DNA of 64,000 nucleotides from JACMQX01 sp040385105 (lineage in GTDB: Bacteria; Pseudomonadota; Gammaproteobacteria; Burkholderiales; Burkholderiaceae_C), in assembly GCA_040385105.1 (NCBI GenBank), contig JAZKHY010000061.1, positions 74,239 through 138,238 on the forward strand, read 5' to 3'. Position numbers and translations under genes: made by a program. The notes beneath the pieces are model-generated. The model had not been told where the DNA came from and made no database searches. It worked only from the letters and a program-made list of their open reading frames with translations. Positions 61,206 to 64,000 of the stretch are shown in pieces. The first letter of the stretch is position 1, and every line of letters starts with the position of its first letter.

Positions 61206-61900
61206 ATCGATGCTCCTTGTGCGGGCTGTGACCTGCGGACGATGTGAATGGGTTGCGGGTCGCCCGGTTTGGCCTGGCCCTGGGTGGAGCAGCCGTCAAA
61301 GGCTGCCGGCTCGGCCCAGGCCACGTCCAGCGGTTCGTCGGGCGTGATGCTCACTGCGCGGGCCGGCTCACCTGCGATCTCCAGCAGGGCACCCAGCACG
61401 CTGGCATGGCGGCTTTCGCGCTTTTCGAGCGCGCTGAAGATGGCGTTCAGGATATGTGCCACCTCTGACAGGAACGCCCGCGCCTGCGCCGGCGGCTGGG
61501 TGGAGGCGTACTCCAGCACCACGGGCAGGTAGTCGGGCAACTCGCCTTCGGCCAGGAACAGGCCAGCCGCCTCATAGGTCCTGGCCAGGTCAATCATGGC
61601 CGGGCCACGGTCGCGCGAGTCGCCATGCACATGCTCGAACAGGTGCAGCGAGGTGGCGCGGCCGCAGTCGAACAGCTGCACGTAGTCGGCTTCGGCGTCG
61701 ATGGGGCTCTGCGCCAGCTGGCTGTCAATCAGCGCGTCCAGCTCGGCCAGCCGCTGCCGGCCGACGATGCGTGCCCCATGCAGCGCGGCGCGCATGTCCT
61801 GCAGGTGGCTGCGGATACCTGTGTCCGGGTACTGCAGCAGCTTTGCAAGCACGCGCAGCGTCACGGACATGTCGTTATGGGTCTGTTTGCGTTCGCTCAT
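61202..61900 (-). CDS. narJ: Nitrate reductase molybdenum cofactor assembly chaperone NarJ
   Basis: 232 aa helical protein. Family blocks: LRVLAKLLQYPD, EADYVQLFDCGRATSLHLFE, HVHGDSRDRGPAM and LPDYLPVVLEYAS. NarJ binds NarG in the cytoplasm during cofactor insertion. One base separates it from the narH stop. Confidence 0.95.
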   Translation of the reverse strand: MSERKQTHNDMSVTLRVLAKLLQYPDTGIRSHLQDMRAALHGARIVGRQRLAELDALIDSQLAQSPIDAEADYVQLFDCGRATSLHLFEHVHGDSRDRGPAMIDLARTYEAAGLFLAEGELPDYLPVVLEYASTQPPAQARAFLSEVAHILNAIFSALEKRESRHASVLGALLEIAGEPARAVSITPDEPLDVAWAEPAAFDGCSTQGQAKPGDPQPIHIVRRSQPAQGASI

Positions 61901-61901
61901 G

Positions 61902-63425
61902 TCAGATCTCCGCCTTGATGGGGATGGTTCGCTTTTTTTCGCTGCCGAAAAGACTCACTTCGCTGGTGCCTTCCGAGCAGCCGTTGCCAAACGAGAAGCC
62001 GCAGCCGCCGCGCACATTGAAGGTGTTCTCGGCGTACTCGCGGTGCGTGGTCGGGATGACGAAGCGGTCTTCATAGTTGGCAATCGCCATCACGTGGTAC
62101 ATCTCCTCGACCATCGCCCGGCTGATGCCCATCTGCTCCAGCACAGCCTCGTTGATCTCGCCGTCCACATGCTTGCCGCGCTGGAAGGCACGCATGGCCA
62201 GCATGCGCTCCAGGGCCCGGATCACGGGGCCGGTGTCTCCGGCAGTCAGCAGGTTGGCCAGGTACTTGACGGGGATGCGCAGCTGGTTCACATCAGGAAT
62301 TTGACCGTTCTGTCCCAGATGCCCGGCGTTGGCTGCAGCGCTGATGGGCGAGAGCGGCGGCACATACCAGACCATGGGCAGCGTGCGGTACTCCGGGTGC
62401 AGCGGCAGGGCCACCTTCCAGTCCACCGCCATCTTGTAGACGGGGCTGTTGCGCGCGGCTTCCATCCAGTTGTCGGGAATGCCGTCAAGCCGGGCCTGCT
62501 CGATCACTCTGGGGTCATGCGGGTCGAGGAAGATGTCCAGCTGCGCCTGGTACAGGTCGCGGTCATGCTCCACGCTTGCCGCTTCCTGGATGCGGTCGGC
62601 GTCGTACAGCAGCACGCCCAGGTAGCGTATGCGGCCCACGCAGGTCTCGCTGCACACCGTCGGCTGGCCTGCCTCGATGCGCGGGTAACAGAAGATGCAT
62701 TTCTCGGCCTTGCCGCTTTTCCAGTTGTAGTAGATCTTCTTGTACGGGCAGCCCGAGACGCACATGCGCCAGCCGCGGCACTTGTCCTGGTCGATCAGCA
62801 CAATGCCGTCTTCCTCGCGCTTGTAGATCGAGCCCGAGGGGCATGAGGCCACGCACGCCGGGTTCAGGCAGTGTTCGCACAGGCGCGGCAGGTACATCAT
62901 GAAGGTGTTCTCGAACTCGCCGTACATCTCCTTCTGGATGTCGTCGAAATTCTTGTCCGCGCTGCGGCCCTTGAATTCGCCGCCCAGGATTTCTTCCCAG
63001 TTCGGGCCCCAGACAATCTTCTCCATCTGCTTGCCGGTGATGAGGCTGCGCGGGCGGGCCGTGGGGCTGGCCTTCATCTCGGGCGCCGACTGAAGGTGGC
63101 CGTAGTCAAAGGTGAAAGGCTCGTAGTAGTCGTCAATCTCGGGCAGGTTGGGGTTGGCGAAGATCTTCATCAGCAGCTTCCACTTGCCGCCCTGGCGCGG
63201 CTCGATCTTGCCGTTGGCCTTGCGCACCCAGCCGCCGTTCCATTTGTCCTGGTTCTCCCACTCCTTGGGGTAGCCGATGCCGGGCTTGGTCTCCACATTG
63301 TTGAACCAGGCGTACTCCATGCCGGGGCGGCTGGTCCAGACGTTCTTGCAGGTGACGGAGCAGGTGTGGCAGCCGATGCACTTGTCCAGGTTCAGCACCA
63401 TGCCTATCTGTGCGCGGATTCTCAT
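61902..63425 (-). CDS. narH: Respiratory nitrate reductase beta subunit NarH
   Basis: 507 aa iron-sulfur protein. All four Cys groups are present: CIGCHTCSVTC, CEHCLNPACVASC, CRGWRMCVSGC and CIFCYP, with the Trp in the third cluster that gives a 3Fe-4S centre. It passes electrons from NarI to NarG on the cytoplasmic face. The start ATG overlaps the upstream cupin stop by 4 bp instead of following narG directly. Confidence 0.96.
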   Translation of the reverse strand: MRIRAQIGMVLNLDKCIGCHTCSVTCKNVWTSRPGMEYAWFNNVETKPGIGYPKEWENQDKWNGGWVRKANGKIEPRQGGKWKLLMKIFANPNLPEIDDYYEPFTFDYGHLQSAPEMKASPTARPRSLITGKQMEKIVWGPNWEEILGGEFKGRSADKNFDDIQKEMYGEFENTFMMYLPRLCEHCLNPACVASCPSGSIYKREEDGIVLIDQDKCRGWRMCVSGCPYKKIYYNWKSGKAEKCIFCYPRIEAGQPTVCSETCVGRIRYLGVLLYDADRIQEAASVEHDRDLYQAQLDIFLDPHDPRVIEQARLDGIPDNWMEAARNSPVYKMAVDWKVALPLHPEYRTLPMVWYVPPLSPISAAANAGHLGQNGQIPDVNQLRIPVKYLANLLTAGDTGPVIRALERMLAMRAFQRGKHVDGEINEAVLEQMGISRAMVEEMYHVMAIANYEDRFVIPTTHREYAENTFNVRGGCGFSFGNGCSEGTSEVSLFGSEKKRTIPIKAEI

Positions 63426-63790
63426 GTGTTGTTCTCCTTGAGGGGGGCGGGCGGGCTGACAGGGGCGTGGCCCAGCACGGTGACGAGGGCCGACATGTCG
63501 GTCACGGCGTGGACGGAATGTGGCGCTCCGGCGCCCACGTGCGCAAGGTCGCCGGCATGCATGCGAAGCTCGCAGCCGGGCGCCCGGAAGATCACCTCAC
63601 CCTCGACGCACTGGAAAACCATGGCGCCGGGCACGGCATGCTCGGCCAGATCGGCGCCGGCGCGCAGCACCAGGCGGAAGATCTGCAGGTCGTCCGTGCG
63701 CACCAGGGTGTAGGTGCGTGTGGCGGGCAGGGCGTCGCCCAGCGGGCCGGCGTGGGCCATCTCGCCGTGGGCCAGGTGCTTCAGTGCCAT
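63422..63790 (-). CDS. Small cupin protein encoded between narG and narH
   Basis: 122 aa from ATG 63790 behind GGGAGC. Single cupin barrel: LRAGADLAEHAVPGAMVFQC (motif 1 region) and GDLAHVGAGAPHSVHAVTDM (motif 2), with His residues available for a metal. ATGA overlap with narH means the two are translated together; 37 bp separate it from the narG stop. Function unknown; a redox or metal-linked sensor/accessory for nitrate reductase is conceivable. Insertion at this point is not part of the classical narGHJI order. Confidence 0.85.
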   Translation of the reverse strand: MALKHLAHGEMAHAGPLGDALPATRTYTLVRTDDLQIFRLVLRAGADLAEHAVPGAMVFQCVEGEVIFRAPGCELRMHAGDLAHVGAGAPHSVHAVTDMSALVTVLGHAPVSPPAPLKENNT

Positions 63791-63827
63791 GGCGATGCTC
63801 CCGCGCGGGGGTTGTTTTGCAGCATGC

Positions 63828-64000
63828 TCACGCGCTTTCCCCTTCAGCCTGCGTGACGCGGACCAGTTCCTCACCAACCGGCGTGTCTAGCCAGTCGATC
63901 TTGTCCATCTTGCGCACCACCACGAACTCGTCGCGGTTGGTACCTATGGTTCCGTAGTAGTTGAAGCCGTAGCTGAACTGCGCATAGCCGCCGATCATGT
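63828..64000 (-). CDS. narG: Respiratory nitrate reductase alpha subunit NarG, C-terminal end
   Basis: The last 57 codons are visible; the rest lies outside the window. The sequence GTNRDEFVVVRKMDKIDWLD is the conserved NarG C-terminus. The full protein (about 1,200-1,250 aa in the family) holds the Mo-bisMGD cofactor and reduces nitrate. It heads the leftward operon. Confidence 0.92.
   Translation of the reverse strand, partial: MIGGYAQFSYGFNYYGTIGTNRDEFVVVRKMDKIDWLDTPVGEELVRVTQAEGESA

Overview
High-GC bacterial chromosome segment whose gene content fits Burkholderiales, probably Comamonadaceae. The pointers are four Bug/TctC-type solute receptors, two TRAP transporters, E. coli-type GshA, a DUF1631 protein, and a GC-rich palindromic repeat of a kind I associate with that family. 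The genus is not determined. I saw no rRNA, tRNA, CRISPR array, insertion sequence or phage gene.

Layout. 1-7.4 kb: a PQQ-type sorbosone dehydrogenase (cut by the window edge), a glycosyltransferase, and a caa3-type terminal oxidase (subunit II with fused cytochrome c; subunit I-III fusion) with a monoheme lipoprotein and a divergent diheme cytochrome c. 7.5-20.7 kb: housekeeping genes, including bactofilin, carboxylesterase, two L,D-transpeptidase-like paralogs flanking a DUF1631 gene, NudC plus a second Nudix hydrolase, an SDR, gshA-tspO and an AIM24 protein. An 830-bp palindrome-rich gap (17.1-17.9 kb) precedes gshA.

20.8-36.4 kb: a catabolic block headed by a HutC-type GntR regulator. 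Its promoters carry copies of the palindrome TTGTACGTACAA (or TTGTWCGWACAA), several placed directly after recognisable sigma70 -10 boxes. These sites join six divergent or separate transcription units into one inferred regulon: aldehyde dehydrogenase, TPP enzyme, FMN 2-hydroxyacid oxidase, acyl-CoA dehydrogenase, two CaiB/BaiF CoA-transferases, MaoC hydratase, acetyl-CoA hydrolase/transferase-type enzyme, cupin, CitE-type lyase and three Bug receptors. The enzymes read as a 2-hydroxyacid to 2-oxoacid to aldehyde to acid to acyl-CoA to enoyl-CoA to hydroxyacyl-CoA to lyase sequence. The substrate is unknown.

36.5-51.3 kb: a second catabolic block with two TRAP systems, an extra DctP, an SMP-30 lactonase, another FMN oxidase, a Bug receptor, a TauD-type dioxygenase, a PanE-like reductase, an amidohydrolase, and two closely similar IclR regulators. 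A shared TTCA-N5-TGAA motif lies upstream of three units.

51.3-56.9 kb: small housekeeping and hypothetical genes (SRPBCC, phasin-like, YlqF GTPase, aspartoacylase-like, RcnB-like, DUF938). 56.9-64 kb: a nitrate respiration operon read leftward, narG(partial)-cupin-narH-narJ-narI-ppiC-carbonic anhydrase-nitroreductase-nnrS. A small cupin gene inserted between narG and narH is its unusual feature.
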